A stretch of DNA of 64,000 nt from Trichuris trichiura (Eukaryota; Nematoda; Enoplea; Trichinellida; Trichuridae), in assembly GCA_037903355.1 (NCBI GenBank), contig JBAJFE010000026.1, positions 2,418,001 to 2,482,000 of the forward strand, read 5' to 3'. Each line of letters begins with the position of its first letter. Positions within the stretch are counted from its first letter, which is position 1. Position numbers and translations under genes: made by a program. Below the pieces are notes generated by a model. That model was not told the origin of the DNA. It did not search any database and saw nothing but the letters and a program-made list of their open reading frames with translations. Below, piece by piece: positions 10,742 to 22,347 of this stretch.

Positions 10742-13700
10742 CTCGAAGCGCGTAATGGCAGTGGAACAGACCGACCAATCGGATGAAGTGTCTCCAACTT
10801 TGGAATAAAGTTGCACTAACAGTGTGGTTTAAATGGAAATGAAGAAGGTCAAATGAGCTATATGTCTGCTTGCAAATTGCCTCGTTTGGAGCAACTTAAT
10901 GGCATCGTTCCGTTGGAAGACGTTTCTTGTTTTGCAGCAACCAATCCGCTTTTTTGCATTCGATAGCCCTACAAATCGACCTAAATAGTCAAGACCATCC
11001 CACATGCATGCTTTTTGTAAAATTTGCATCCCAGTTGTTGGTATTCACAGTTGTTACTTACCATCAAAGTAGCGACATTGGGACGGCTCTAGAGCGTTAC
11101 AAGATAACTTTAGGCTATACACGGTCGGTATGCGTGTGAAAAATGGCACACTTTCTCTTCTAGTGATAATATGGACGGGCGGCTGTCACAGCTCATCGGT
11201 TTAAAAGTGTCTTCATTGTAGAACCAGATGCAACTAAAGCAACTTAGCGTTTTCGCATGATAACATTACCTCCTTCTAGTCGCTATTTCGAAATTCTTTC
11301 GTATGTGAATCATCGGAACACGCCCTTATCCATCTGTCGTATAGGTTACAATTCCGTAAATCACGCAAATATGGATAAAGTGAATGAAATATAAGAAATA
11401 CGACTTATATGACTGAAGTGCGACGTTCTTGCAGTTTCTTTTCTTGCTTTGCACTGTTCTATGTTTATTCGTTTCCTGTGAACGAAGATAGGCTGTGACA
11501 AAAAAGCATGGAAGTCCATTATACGCTCACTCTTTGAATGAGTGATTGCCTATTTGCGCTTTTGTAAACTTGACGATTTGGTGTCCGAGCATTGGTTTTT
11601 TGTAAACAGCCTAAATTTCGTATCGTCTAAAGTACATTGGCAATCTTTTCGTTGAGAATGATGCCCTTAACGCAAAAGACTTAAACAGCGTTCTCAAAAC
11701 CACTATCTCGCACAAAAAGGTGACAGTTCCCAAGGTTCATTTTATTTCTCAGAGCCGGTATTTACTTGAATGGACGACAGCAGCATGTGCAAGAAGGTGA
11801 AAGTTTTTAGGCCTCTTTTCAGCTGAGCATCGGGTCTGTGACTTTTATGCCGTGAATGCAATTTTTGCTGTTCTGGTATCGCCACAAATATGCTATTGAT
11901 GGTAGGAAAAAGTTTGAAGCATAAATGAAGAAAAGCGAACATCCTAGACTCAATGCATCCGTCGCAACCACATTTGCTTCAGTTCAAAACGATCATGTTA
12001 AACGTCGAAGCAGGCTACTTCTTCAGCATTATCATTTCATTACTGGCGTGAGTGCCGGATTACATTTCAGCTTAGACGAAGATTTCAGCAGGTCGCGACC
12101 AAATTGGCAAAATAGAACTAGCATCAACGGAGCGAAATGTACCCGCTAACTCCATTGCCTTTAACAAGGTTAATGGGAGTTGTTATTGGTGATAATGAAT
12201 ACTTCCACTAACGGTGTTAACAAATACAGCATTTTTCAAGAATAATCAGCAGTAGCATTGAGTTTACGCTATTGTTAACATTCATTTTGCCCTACTACCT
12301 ATAATGCCTTATTCTTTACAGCCACAGGCAATCTTGAAGCGTGTAGACAATCAGAGTTATTTTCTCTTTTGCGCTAAGAAAAAAAATGTGCTCTTCAAAA
12401 TTGAAAGCTACATGACAACGTGGTAGTAATAAAGATGTAAAGCTGAATGTCAGCACATGAAACCGATACACATTCAAGGTTAAGAAGGTTTAATTGTGTA
12501 ACTAAGCATTATTCACTTTGAATTGCAGCAGAGGTATCCTGCTTTTGTCTCCCTTGTTTGTATAATGTCGACCATCTTGGATTAAGTGGAAACCTGTGCT
12601 TTGTTATTATCCAAAAGGCAACGGAAATTAACTCCTAACATTTTCGCCGGCTACTCCTCTGACTCCTACAAAAAAACTGAAACCGTTCAGCGTTTTTCTG
12701 CAGCAACGGTGATGTTAAAGTCATTGCCAAACTGAAGAATTTCTCCTACTGTTTGCCGTTTTAAGTTCTTTTGAATCAACACTATTTTCCACGTTTTTTC
12801 TCCAGAAAAATGATCTCTCCCACTGAATACTTTTCATCCATTGATTAAGAAATTTTGGTTCTTCACACTGATGGCTTTCTTACTCAAGCTATCATCAGTT
12901 CGTTCTTGTCAGACATAACTCTCACTCCAAGCTATTTCACTCCGTTTCGCAGAATTATGTTATATATTGTTAGCATGTTTAAAAAGAAATGAAGAAAATT
13001 TGCTCCTGCTTCTATGAATCCTACGTTTGAAAATCAATCATTCTGCGTATAATGGATAAAAGCAGTTTACTGAAAGGAAAGTTAGAGATTGGCTAGTTAA
13101 ACCAACTAACTAAACATCGAGAATATGCTGAAGATATGTTTAGAAATGTATGGCTTAATGACTGAGGGCAGAATACTAATTCGTGAGGGAGAGAATTGAT
13201 ACAGAAAAACTAAACCCTGCGTTTACTTAACTTTACTGTAAAAGAGGAGAGCTAATCTTCGTAGTAGGTGTTAGATTTTGTTTATGGAAAGATTACGTTA
13301 AACCGGCCCGTTTCCATAAGAAACCAGTTCCAAAACGTGGTTTAACATTTATTTCAAAGGCCGGGTACCCATTAGATTTGTGGTTTTAATGTATTCCTGA
13401 CTTTTGAATATCCGAAGAGGTGCACCGGTAAGAGTTTTTGGAACGATAAAATTGGACGGAGGAGGATTCTGACGTTGAAGTCTGTTATAATTTTTCCCTG
13501 CTTGGACAACTGCCGTTTTAGTCATTAACTAGGCGTAGGTTTTTAACCTGAAATCCATGGATAAACCTGTCTACCTGACCTGTCTGCGTACTATTCGGAT
13601 AAGAATGTTTACGCTTAGTTTTATTGTCTATGTCGTTTTATAGCGCCATGTCGTGGTGCTGGTTGTAGACATTCTGTAATATATCCCTCAGGAATCATTC

Positions 13701-13921
13701 CGGCTAGGTACCCTGAAAGTACTTAATCGTCTACTGTGTTACAGGACTCCTTTGTTAGCGCATTACCAGAGTTAATAGCAATAGTGAGTAGTGTCGCGTT
13801 GCTGCTTTGCCGGCTTGTGTTTCCTTTGCTTTTCATACGAAGTACCGAATTTCAGAGTTACTTTTGTAGCCACACTTTGTTGTGTTTGATCTAGCGTCTC
13901 TTGGTTGAACAAACTCTAGCT
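10742..13921. other. Intergenic spacer
   Basis: About 3.2 kb without a gene I can support. Frames of 60-75 codons occur on both strands, but none shows a domain, a signal peptide with a splice partner, or family resemblance. The right end should hold the GDI promoter. Confidence 0.5.
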
Positions 13922-16900
13922 ATGGACGAAGAGTACGATTGCGTTATTCTAGGAACCGGCTTAACGGTGACACTATAATAGCCAGTTCTATTCATTGAAG
14001 ACATGTTTTATTCTGTTTCAGGAATGCATTGTGTCGGGCATGTTGTCTGTAAGTGGCAAAAAAGTACTGCACATTGATCGGAACAATTACTATGGAGGCG
14101 AAAGCGCATCTCTCACTCCGCTGGAGCAAGTAAAACATATTTCATTCTGTCATTTGCAAAGCTCTTTCCTTGTTATTTTTAACTGTGAGCTAGAATGGAT
14201 CACAAAAAGTTCTTAAACTTTTAAATTTGCGAACGTAATAAGGACAAAGATATTTTTGAACAGCGACATGTGCTGTTGGTTATAGACGGATCAATGCTTA
14301 CGATGATTATTTGCAGTTGTACGAAAAATTTTTGCCTCGTTGCCAGCCGCCTGCAGAAATGGGACGCGGTCGTGATTGGAACGTTGACTTGATTCCAAAG
14401 TTTCTAATGGCTAATGGTACGCCGAATAATCAATGCTTTTTACTATTTTGTGTTAATCCTGCGCAAGTATGTTCAAGGAGAGCTAGTGAAGCTACTTTTG
14501 TCCACCGGCGTGACACGTTATCTCGAGTTCAAGTCTATCGAAGGGTCTTACGTATACAAGGGCGGCAAAGTATACAAAGTTCCTGCCGATGAGACTGAAG
14601 CACTTATAACCAGTATTCTTCTTAGGCACTTACAAGCAGTTTTCTCCTACGTTAAAATTTATTTTTAAGGTTTGATGGGAATGTTTGAAAAACGGCGGTT
14701 TAAGAAATTTCTAGTATGGGTGCAGAACTTCGACTTCGACAATCGGTCAACTTGGGATGGCTTAGATCCATTTACGCATACCATGCTTGACGTGTATAAG
14801 AGGTTTGAACTGGACGATAACACTGCGGACTTCACTGGCCATGCTCTTGCACTGTACTTAAATGATAGGTAAGTGATGGCGACAGTGCATCCGTTCTGCC
14901 CTGCTTAAAATAATGCCATAGTAAAAGGTACACTTCAGTTGGAATACGTTATTATCTTTTTGCAAAGTCTAGCTTCTATTGCGATTCAGTTTAATTTGAA
15001 ACCAAAGTCACGTTCTTTTGCACTGCAACGATCGTGTAAGCAAAGTTTCAGAGTTAAGATTAATCAGGAGCATCTTTTTCAGTTACAAGAGGGAACCATT
15101 TGGTGAAACTGTTAAACGGATCAAACTGTACAGCGCATCTTTGGAGCGTTACGGCAAGAGCCCATATCTGTATCCTTTATATGGTTTGGGGGAATTGCCA
15201 CAGGGTTTTGCGCGCTTAAGCGCCATATATGGTGGTACTTATATGCTTGACAAGCCCGTTGATGAAATAGTAATGAAAGACGGCTGCGTGACCGGTGTTC
15301 GTTGTGGCTCTGAAGTAGTAAAATGCAAGCAAGTGTATTGTGATCCCTCGTACGCACCTACAAAAGTGAGAAAAGTTGGTCAGGTGCTCTCTTGCGAAAG
15401 CTGTTCTGCCAACGGCTATATTAAAACCGGATGTTTAGGTGATACGAGCCATTTGTTTGTTCAATCATCCAATACCAAACACGACAGATTCAAAATCCTG
15501 TCAGATCATCATCCCTCAACGACAGGTGAACAGGACGCATGGTTAGTTTGGGTACGCTTTCGTTTACTTTATGTTGACAGCTTGACTTACAGATATTTAC
15601 ATTTCCATGGTTTCTCATGTTAACATGGTGGCAGCGAAAGGTTGGTACGTAGCAATTGTGAGCACTACTGTTGAGACGGACAAACCAGAAGCGGAACTCC
15701 TTCCTGGCCTGCAATTGCTTGGTCCCATTTATCAAAAGTATGTTGTGAATATTATCTTGTGCGTAGTTTGGTCTCCATACTTAATGCCAAGAACATTAGT
15801 CTTGCCCATTCGCTCCTCTGATTTTTCCTGTTAAAGAGAAGAAAAAAGATTTTGTGTGTGAAATAATGCCAGGCTTTAGTCTTCTTATACGAGATGTGTT
15901 ATTAGGCATGACAAATTCTCATACAGCTTGGGCCATGATTGCATTAATTGGGACAACAGTTCGCGATTGTCAACGAATAGGTGCAGGTTTATCTTTCAGT
16001 ACATCCTTCACGTTCTTGAATCGTCTCAACGATGACAGATTTTATTGGAATCTCTGAGGTAACGAGTTGTCCGTAGAGGTGATATATGGTGCAGCGGAAT
16101 TGAAGTCCGCCTTAGGAATCACCACTTCAAGCTCATGTAGGACAATGCCGAAAAGGGAATTGTACATTGAGACAAATTTTGGGAAGAAACGCTTTGAAGT
16201 TGAGTCATTTTCTGAAGTAAATTGCTCTCTCCAAAGTCACCACATTTTAGTTGTTAAATAGGTGAATTATGAGAGGAGAGAGATGACATTTTGTCCATTA
16301 ATCGTATGTCTGATGGCATCGAAACCAGTCCGTTAGGGTAGTCATATTATAGTACCTTGCGGTTCTATATCTATAGAATAGAGAATCTAAACTGTCACTT
16401 CTCTGTCAGCTGTACTGTGGTTGGCTGTTATCGTGACTGAACCGGTCCAGTGAGATAAGAAATGCAGAAAACGGTCAGAAAGAGTTGAATTGCTTCCGTG
16501 CATACTGTTTCTTTAACTAAGGAATAGTTGGAACAACCATGGCGTCATGGAAAGATTTAAAGTTTTTTAATTAGCGAAGGGCCCATTTAAATCTTGCTCG
16601 GGAATTGTGCCTTTCTCGTTTTAGTAGCTTGGAAGACGTCAGTTATTTTTCAATTGACCGAAAATACTTCATTTGCAGTGGTGGAAGCCTATTCTTCTTA
16701 GCGTTCCTTGAAAAGTTGTCCAATCACAAAGGAGTATAATTCGCCCATTAGAGTTGCTTTGGTCGACTTCCGATTACGCAACATTTTTTTGTTTTCACAG
16801 GTTTGTATCCATCTCCGACCTATTGGAACCTATAGACGATGGAACGTGCAGCAACTTGTTCATTAGCAAAAGCTATGATGCTACTTCTCATTTCAAGACA

Positions 16901-16996
16901 ACTTGCGAAGACGTTTTAGACATCTTTCAACGTGGTACGGGCGAACCTTTTGATTTTTCAAAGATTAGTCACCTTCAACTGGATGAAACACAATGA
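13922..16996 (+). CDS. gdi-1: Rab GDP-dissociation inhibitor (GDI)
   Basis: Cytosolic protein that extracts prenylated GDP-bound Rab GTPases from membranes and recycles them. Nine exons: 13922-13966, 14022-14129, 14317-14416, 14478-14612, 14670-14868, 15083-15383, 15439-15541, 15593-15737 and 16801-16996. They total 1,332 nt and encode 443 aa, the normal family length, with continuous phase. The N-terminus is [21 protein letters not shown], followed by the Rab-binding region signatures [47 protein letters not shown] and YGGTYML. The C-terminal half has [17 protein letters not shown] and [10 protein letters not shown]. Introns are 52-61 bp except for 187, 214 and 1,063 bp ones. The 1,063-bp final intron holds nothing recognisable. 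It converges with the signal peptide peptidase gene. Confidence 0.97.
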
Positions 16997-17508
16997 GACA
17001 ATAGTAGACGGAACGTTCATTAAGTTTCTGCTTTCTTCGCTCATTGGTGGTTGCACTTGGTAACAACTTTTGCCTTTATGTCTCGTCTCGTTCATGTCAT
17101 CTATTCAGTGTTCACTTAATTTTTCAGTTTTACTCTTTTCACCTCATTATAACCGCGAATGTCCTTCCTGTTGTACTGCTACTGTGTTCATTCCGGCAAG
17201 CAATCGTTGCTCGTGCGTGACAACTGCTTTTAATGTAGCCAACGGAACGTAAAGGACGCTATGAGACGGTTGGTCGTTTACTCCGTTGAATAAGTTTTCC
17301 ATTTCCAGCATTACGTTAGGCATGTACTGCTTTTGATACCGAATGCTGTCATCAGAAATAATTTTGCTTTATCGCACTTTAATCGAGTTTGAGAATTCGT
17401 GACATAAGCCTTTCACTTAAATAACAACGCCATGCACCACTAGCAAAATCGTGTATGTCAATACAATGGACAACGACGATCGACATACATCAAGTAGTGG
17501 AGCAAAAT
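16997..17508. other. Convergent spacer between GDI and signal peptide peptidase
   Basis: 512 bp separating two stop codons on opposite strands, so it should contain both 3' UTRs. No coding signature was seen. Confidence 0.6.
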
Positions 17509-18939
17509 TTATCGAACTTTTTTTCTCTCCTTTTGTTTCACTGTACGGTCAACCTCCTTTTCTTCCTCAGAATCACAGCGTTCATCAGTTTTTGTCAAAT
17601 GTTCTTCGCTAAATGAAACAAGTGCCGAATATTCGCCTCGTATCAGTGACCACAGTGCGGGCATTCCAAGACAGGATGGAACGAGGTAGAGTAATGCTGG
17701 TTGTCCTGCTTGAAAAATGTGCATAACAAACATTGTTACTATTAATCCAGCAGCGTAAGCTATGACAGCCACGTAGAAGTAAGATCGGGTGCGACGCTTA
17801 GCTCCGAAACGCAGAAGCAACGCAATGAACATACCAGGCAATACAATGTCACCCAAGCCAAGCATTGTGAAACGCCGACCGGCACTGGCCAAGATTCCCG
17901 CAGTGATAACGTTTTGAGGAAACTTAAGCATAACTGGGGCGTCCAGATTTGATGCTACAGTGGTCATGACATCGGTAGCGAAAACCCAGAAAATATCATA
18001 AACAAATAAACCGGCGAGCAAGGCCACTCCTGCTTTAAAACTGCTCAAGTGAAAGGAACCAATAGCGCATACACTTATTGCCATTCCCAAAATGTCGTTG
18101 CTTATCCAATGCAAGTAGATCACATGGAAAACAAAGAGCGGTAGCAAGCAAATCATACCGTATGCATCGAACCGGTCAACGGTGGAAGCAAAAATGCTTT
18201 TTTCCTTGTTGAATGTAGAACTTTTTGAACTGGATAATGACAACTTGTAATGTACATTTTTCTTTAAGAAACTGAGTCCACTTGGAAGCTTGGTGATAAA
18301 TTTTTCCAAATAAGGTTTAAACAATTCCAAACAACAAGTCAATCCAACAAAGCAGATGGCCCACCTTATCATTAAGTGGATGGTCTTCTTGTTCACGATC
18401 AACTGGAGAACATTAATATACGTGACATTATTCATCGCTGACGTATTGCTTTCCACTTTTGGTAACGATTCACCATTGCTGTGGGCAGCAGGTGCTGCCA
18501 ATGAGGCGTTCAAGAAAGCTGACACACTCGGCAAAACTCCGTCAACCCCAAACTCAATCATCTTATCCAACATTATCTGTTTGCCTAAGAACGTATAGTC
18601 GCTAACGGCCTTAAACACTTGTTCGTGCTTAATGAGGACATAAAGAGCGAACAGAACGATGCTAGCCTTAATTGGACATGAAAGAACATCCTCGGAAGAA
18701 ATGCTTTCAGGAATTTTCGTCTTCTCCTTAACATGACGCCGGACAAACGCCAACGAACGAAAACAACCGATTAAAATACTTATCACTGCCATGCTGTGCA
18801 TGGAAGCGTAGGCTATCAGTAGCTCTGTTTCACTAGCTGTTGAAGTGTTATTCATATTGGTGCCATTTGCTTGATCCATTTCCGCTACTGCACTAATACT
18901 ATTCAACACAAAAATGAAATAGTGACAAGTAGACATCAT
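17509..18939 (-). CDS. imp-2: Signal peptide peptidase (HM13/IMP family intramembrane aspartyl protease)
   Basis: ER multipass aspartyl protease that cleaves signal-peptide remnants and tail-anchored segments within the membrane. It is a single uninterrupted exon, 476 aa from the ATG at 18939. Numbering from that Met, the catalytic motifs are YD in GLFVYDIFWVF (Asp near 315), GLGD in MLGLGDIVLPG (Asp near 364), and PAL in QPALLYLVPSCLG (about 414-416). About nine hydrophobic segments are visible. The tail ends KKVR, which fits a KKxx ER-retrieval signal. A second ATG at 18879 (MDQANGTNMNNTS) matches the usual family start better. The extra 20 residues are hydrophobic, and a possible splice acceptor (cttgtacag) lies just before the first ATG. 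A hydrophilic insertion of about 70 residues (near 110-185) with several NxS/T sites separates early membrane segments. Family identity is secure; the start is not. Confidence 0.93.
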   Translation of the reverse strand: MMSTCHYFIFVLNSISAVAEMDQANGTNMNNTSTASETELLIAYASMHSMAVISILIGCFRSLAFVRRHVKEKTKIPESISSEDVLSCPIKASIVLFALYVLIKHEQVFKAVSDYTFLGKQIMLDKMIEFGVDGVLPSVSAFLNASLAAPAAHSNGESLPKVESNTSAMNNVTYINVLQLIVNKKTIHLMIRWAICFVGLTCCLELFKPYLEKFITKLPSGLSFLKKNVHYKLSLSSSKSSTFNKEKSIFASTVDRFDAYGMICLLPLFVFHVIYLHWISNDILGMAISVCAIGSFHLSSFKAGVALLAGLFVYDIFWVFATDVMTTVASNLDAPVMLKFPQNVITAGILASAGRRFTMLGLGDIVLPGMFIALLLRFGAKRRTRSYFYVAVIAYAAGLIVTMFVMHIFQAGQPALLYLVPSCLGMPALWSLIRGEYSALVSFSEEHLTKTDERCDSEEEKEVDRTVKQKERKKVR

Positions 18940-20152
18940 ACTGTACAAGTGATATTTATTCCCAGGCGACAATTGTGTAAAACGTGCGCATTTTATCTAC
19001 ATTATTTCATCTCTTGTATTAGTAATAGTTTGTCGGGATTCGTTGTCCTAAAATAAGTATGAACAAGTTCACGTGTACTGGAAGCCATCCATCGTGTACA
19101 ATACACTGCGAATAAATGCAAAACTTATATGATGTTTAATTGCTCTAGATTACTTCAGCAAAATTTTTCAAGGTAGTTGTAAATACAGAATGGCAAGTGT
19201 ATTAAATTATCTTTTATTTCATTTGCAGGAACTTTAACATCAGCCATTCAGTTTGATTGCAATATTTACGTGGTTGAAATTTCAAGCTGAGATATGGCTT
19301 TTTGTCGAAGACTTGTCTAGCTCAAATGTCTATTCATGTAAACCCAAACCTAAATATTAGCAGGACCGAGATATTGCATAAACTGCGTTCTTGCCTTTAC
19401 TGTCTTAGAAAACAAAATGATTTGCAGGCCCCTTTGAGAACATCCATTGTCTAGCCTGACGAAATTTCTTCCTACTGAAATGCACCCCAGTATCCTCCAC
19501 TTCTCCGTTTTTTTCTTCCTTTATCATGGCGTAAACATACTGAAAGTCTTGTTATCTGATCGCCTGCAAACCACTTGCGAAAACCTACCATTGTGTGAAA
19601 AGTGCTCGTTCCTTTTTAACGTTTGAATCTCTTTCTTAGGCTTACCCTTAGGACAGAACGGGTTGGCTGATAGACCTAAGGTATAAGATATAACCTGCAT
19701 TTTTCAGACAGTAGTATGCTCTCTGCTAACAGTTAGCGCGACCCTCTCAAATATTAGCAACTTTTAGGATAACAGATTCAGACGAATAGACTGTTTTTCA
19801 AAAACGAGATGCAAAATGAGATTATACTTTCAGCTTCAGGTTTTTACAAACAGACTAAACGGGCGAATAAGTAAGAATTTATTGTTTATATTCGCTTTTA
19901 TTACTAGTTCAAAGTCGTAATTTTTAACTTAGATACAGTTTGAACGCATTAGCAGTCGTTAGTGTTAATAATGTGTTATGAATAATTAGACCAATGGCTG
20001 AACGCCACGCAAATGTTCTTTGTTTTGATGTGCAGGTAGTCTTAAGCCAATCACTTAGGGACATCTCTGCATCAATCTTCGAAAGTGAACAGAAAAACGG
20101 TGGTTTTCTATTTGAGCGTGATTCGTTTGAATCTGTTCTGCTGAAGAGTTTT
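18940..20152. other. Head-to-head promoter region between signal peptide peptidase and GRP94
   Basis: About 1.2 kb between the divergent starts of two ER-resident proteins. It contains the ERSE at 19991-20009. I could not place TATA boxes or transcription starts. Confidence 0.6.
19991..20009 (+). promoter_or_regulatory. ER stress response element (ERSE), CCAAT-N9-CCACG
   Basis: A perfect match to the animal ERSE consensus: CCAAT at 19991-19995, nine bases, then CCACG at 20005-20009. It lies 144 bp upstream of the GRP94 start codon. In vertebrates this element binds NF-Y and ATF6/XBP1 and drives chaperone genes including GRP94. Its position in front of this gene makes chance unlikely, but activity in this organism is inferred. 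Confidence 0.7.
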
Positions 20153-22298
20153 ATGATGAATCGGTCGCCTTCTGTACTTTGGTTCCTGTGCTCTGTTGTC
20201 ATTCCCTTGGCCATCCTCTTTGGACCTCACGGCTCGGCTAGTGCCGAAGAGACCAAGAAAGAGCCTACTGTTAGTCCTGATTTGGGCAAGCACAAGGAAG
20301 GTTCAAGGACGGATGACGAAACTGCGCAGAGGTACTTTTATTTTATTTAAAGTTTATCCAGTGCGATATTTATCCGCGAGGTTTAAGCAGGTTTAGCTTA
20401 CGTTAGGTTTGAATTCTGCATTTTATGTTTTCTTTCTAGCGAGAAAGAATGCCAACTTATTTTGTTACAGACCGTAGGAAAAGCTCGCAGTCTTTTTCTA
20501 ATGCTCTGTAAATTGAAAATGAAAGGCTTTGTAACGGCGCTTTTATATTCACACAGTTAATCATTACGGGAAAAGTACAAACCGTTTATTTCGATTAGGT
20601 ATTTGTGATTGCGTTAAAACGGAGTGCGCCAGACTCCGAAAGCTCCTAAGATTTGGAATTCGTGTGTAAGTGTATAATGAACAGTTTGTTTCTTCCTTTA
20701 TTACGGATATCCCGTGTCACACCAAAAATTTTTTTTGCGGAGCTTTCGGCCCCAGCCTTGGCCGTCTTAAGCGCAAACAAACAAAAAATCAAGAAACCCC
20801 TTTTGGCCTTTACTGTTACCGAGTCAACTGGTAACCACGTCGGCAGACAATACGGAAAAGTTCCTCAGCGGCCGATCATGGCGAAAGTTGAAAGTGATTT
20901 CCTAATTTTTTTGTTTGTTTGCGCTGAAGGCGACCCAAGAATGGGGCGGAAAACTCCGCAGAAAAATTTCTGGTGTTAAAACGGGATATCCGTAATAAAG
21001 GAAGAAAAAACTTAGTATGAATTTTACTCTCGTTAAAAACAAGTGAAAAGCAACTTAAAACAATAAAAGGTTTGTGTCTTTTCTGTAATTATTAATTATA
21101 GGAATGCTCTATAAAACTGAAAATAATGCCTTGTCAAAAACAACGAATACTAACGGCGAATCTGCTTTAAGAATAAATTACCCAATGTCTTCTGTTGGGA
21201 TGTATAAGTCTCTTCGTTGTAGTAGTTCATAGAAATCGACCTCCCGTCTCTTTTTGTTTGATTTAGTAGCGCTGCCTTCGAATTATCACAACCATTTCCA
21301 CTCGAAAATGTTCAGGCAGCAACGGGAGTTTAGAGTATCATGAACTTAATATCCTGTTAACTTATGAACTTCTGTCCAAACACTATTGACTAAATACCGA
21401 AGCTTTCACAGAACCATTACTTTTGTCATCAGTGGTCACAGTTGTCTTTTGTTTCTCATTTATCCTCTCACGTGAGATACTTTCAACGTTGTGTTTACGA
21501 TTCTTAAAGGCGTAAAAGAATCTATCGCTTTGTCAAGTTTGTGTTGAGTTAGTTAACTTGAACGAATTTGCTCACACTGCGGTACCTCAGTGGTACTGTT
21601 ACCAAACTTGGACAGCAGGGAAGGCGAAAGTACAGAGCAACTGGTAAAATTGTAATCTTGAATTTTATTCCAATGATTTTCATTTCTAGATATACTGAAT
21701 TGCTAACAAGAGCCTCGTTCATCGTGATGTTATTGATGCTTATGCCCCTGTTAACTTTTGCCAGTAGCAGTCAATGGTTTCAAAGCAGTTTTTAGTCAGC
21801 AATAGTCCTGCTTAATTACAGCTTTCGGGACTGTTCTGTTTTCATCATTGGCGAATCATACTGTTACCAAACGTTTTTAACGTATATCGCTACGCTAACA
21901 GGGGCATAAGCATCAATAACATCACGATGAACGAGGCTCTTGTTAGCAATTCAGTATATCTAGAAATGAAAATCATTGGAATAAAATTCAAGATTACAAT
22001 TTTACCAGTTGCTCTGTACTTTCGCCTTCCCTGCTGTCCAAGTTTGGTAACAGTACCACTGAGGTACCGCAGTGTGAGCAAATTCGTTCAAGTTAACTAA
22101 CTCAACACAAACTTGACAAAGCGATAGATTCTTTTACGCCTTTAAGAATCGTAAACACAACGTTGAAAGTATCTCACGTGAGAGGATAAATGAGAAACAA
22201 AAAACAACTGTGACCACTGATGACAAAACCAAACCAAACGAAGTTTCACTTCGTGACCGCTCCTCTTGGCTAAAATAAATCCCTGTGAATATTGATAT

Positions 22299-22347
<49 letters not shown>

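Noticed and set aside
18940..18972. Longer N-terminus of signal peptide peptidase from a non-ATG codon
   Set aside because: The frame opens at TTG just after a stop; no evidence for non-ATG initiation, and a possible splice acceptor lies in between.
19994..20152. Upstream in-frame extension of the GRP94 coding region
   Set aside because: It would put about 53 residues before a clear signal peptide and would place the ERSE at the coding edge; the ATG pair at 20153 fits the family.
21568..22081. Two open frames on opposite strands with the same 60-residue translation
   Set aside because: They are mirror images produced by the long inverted repeat; no start context, family or splice partners support a gene.
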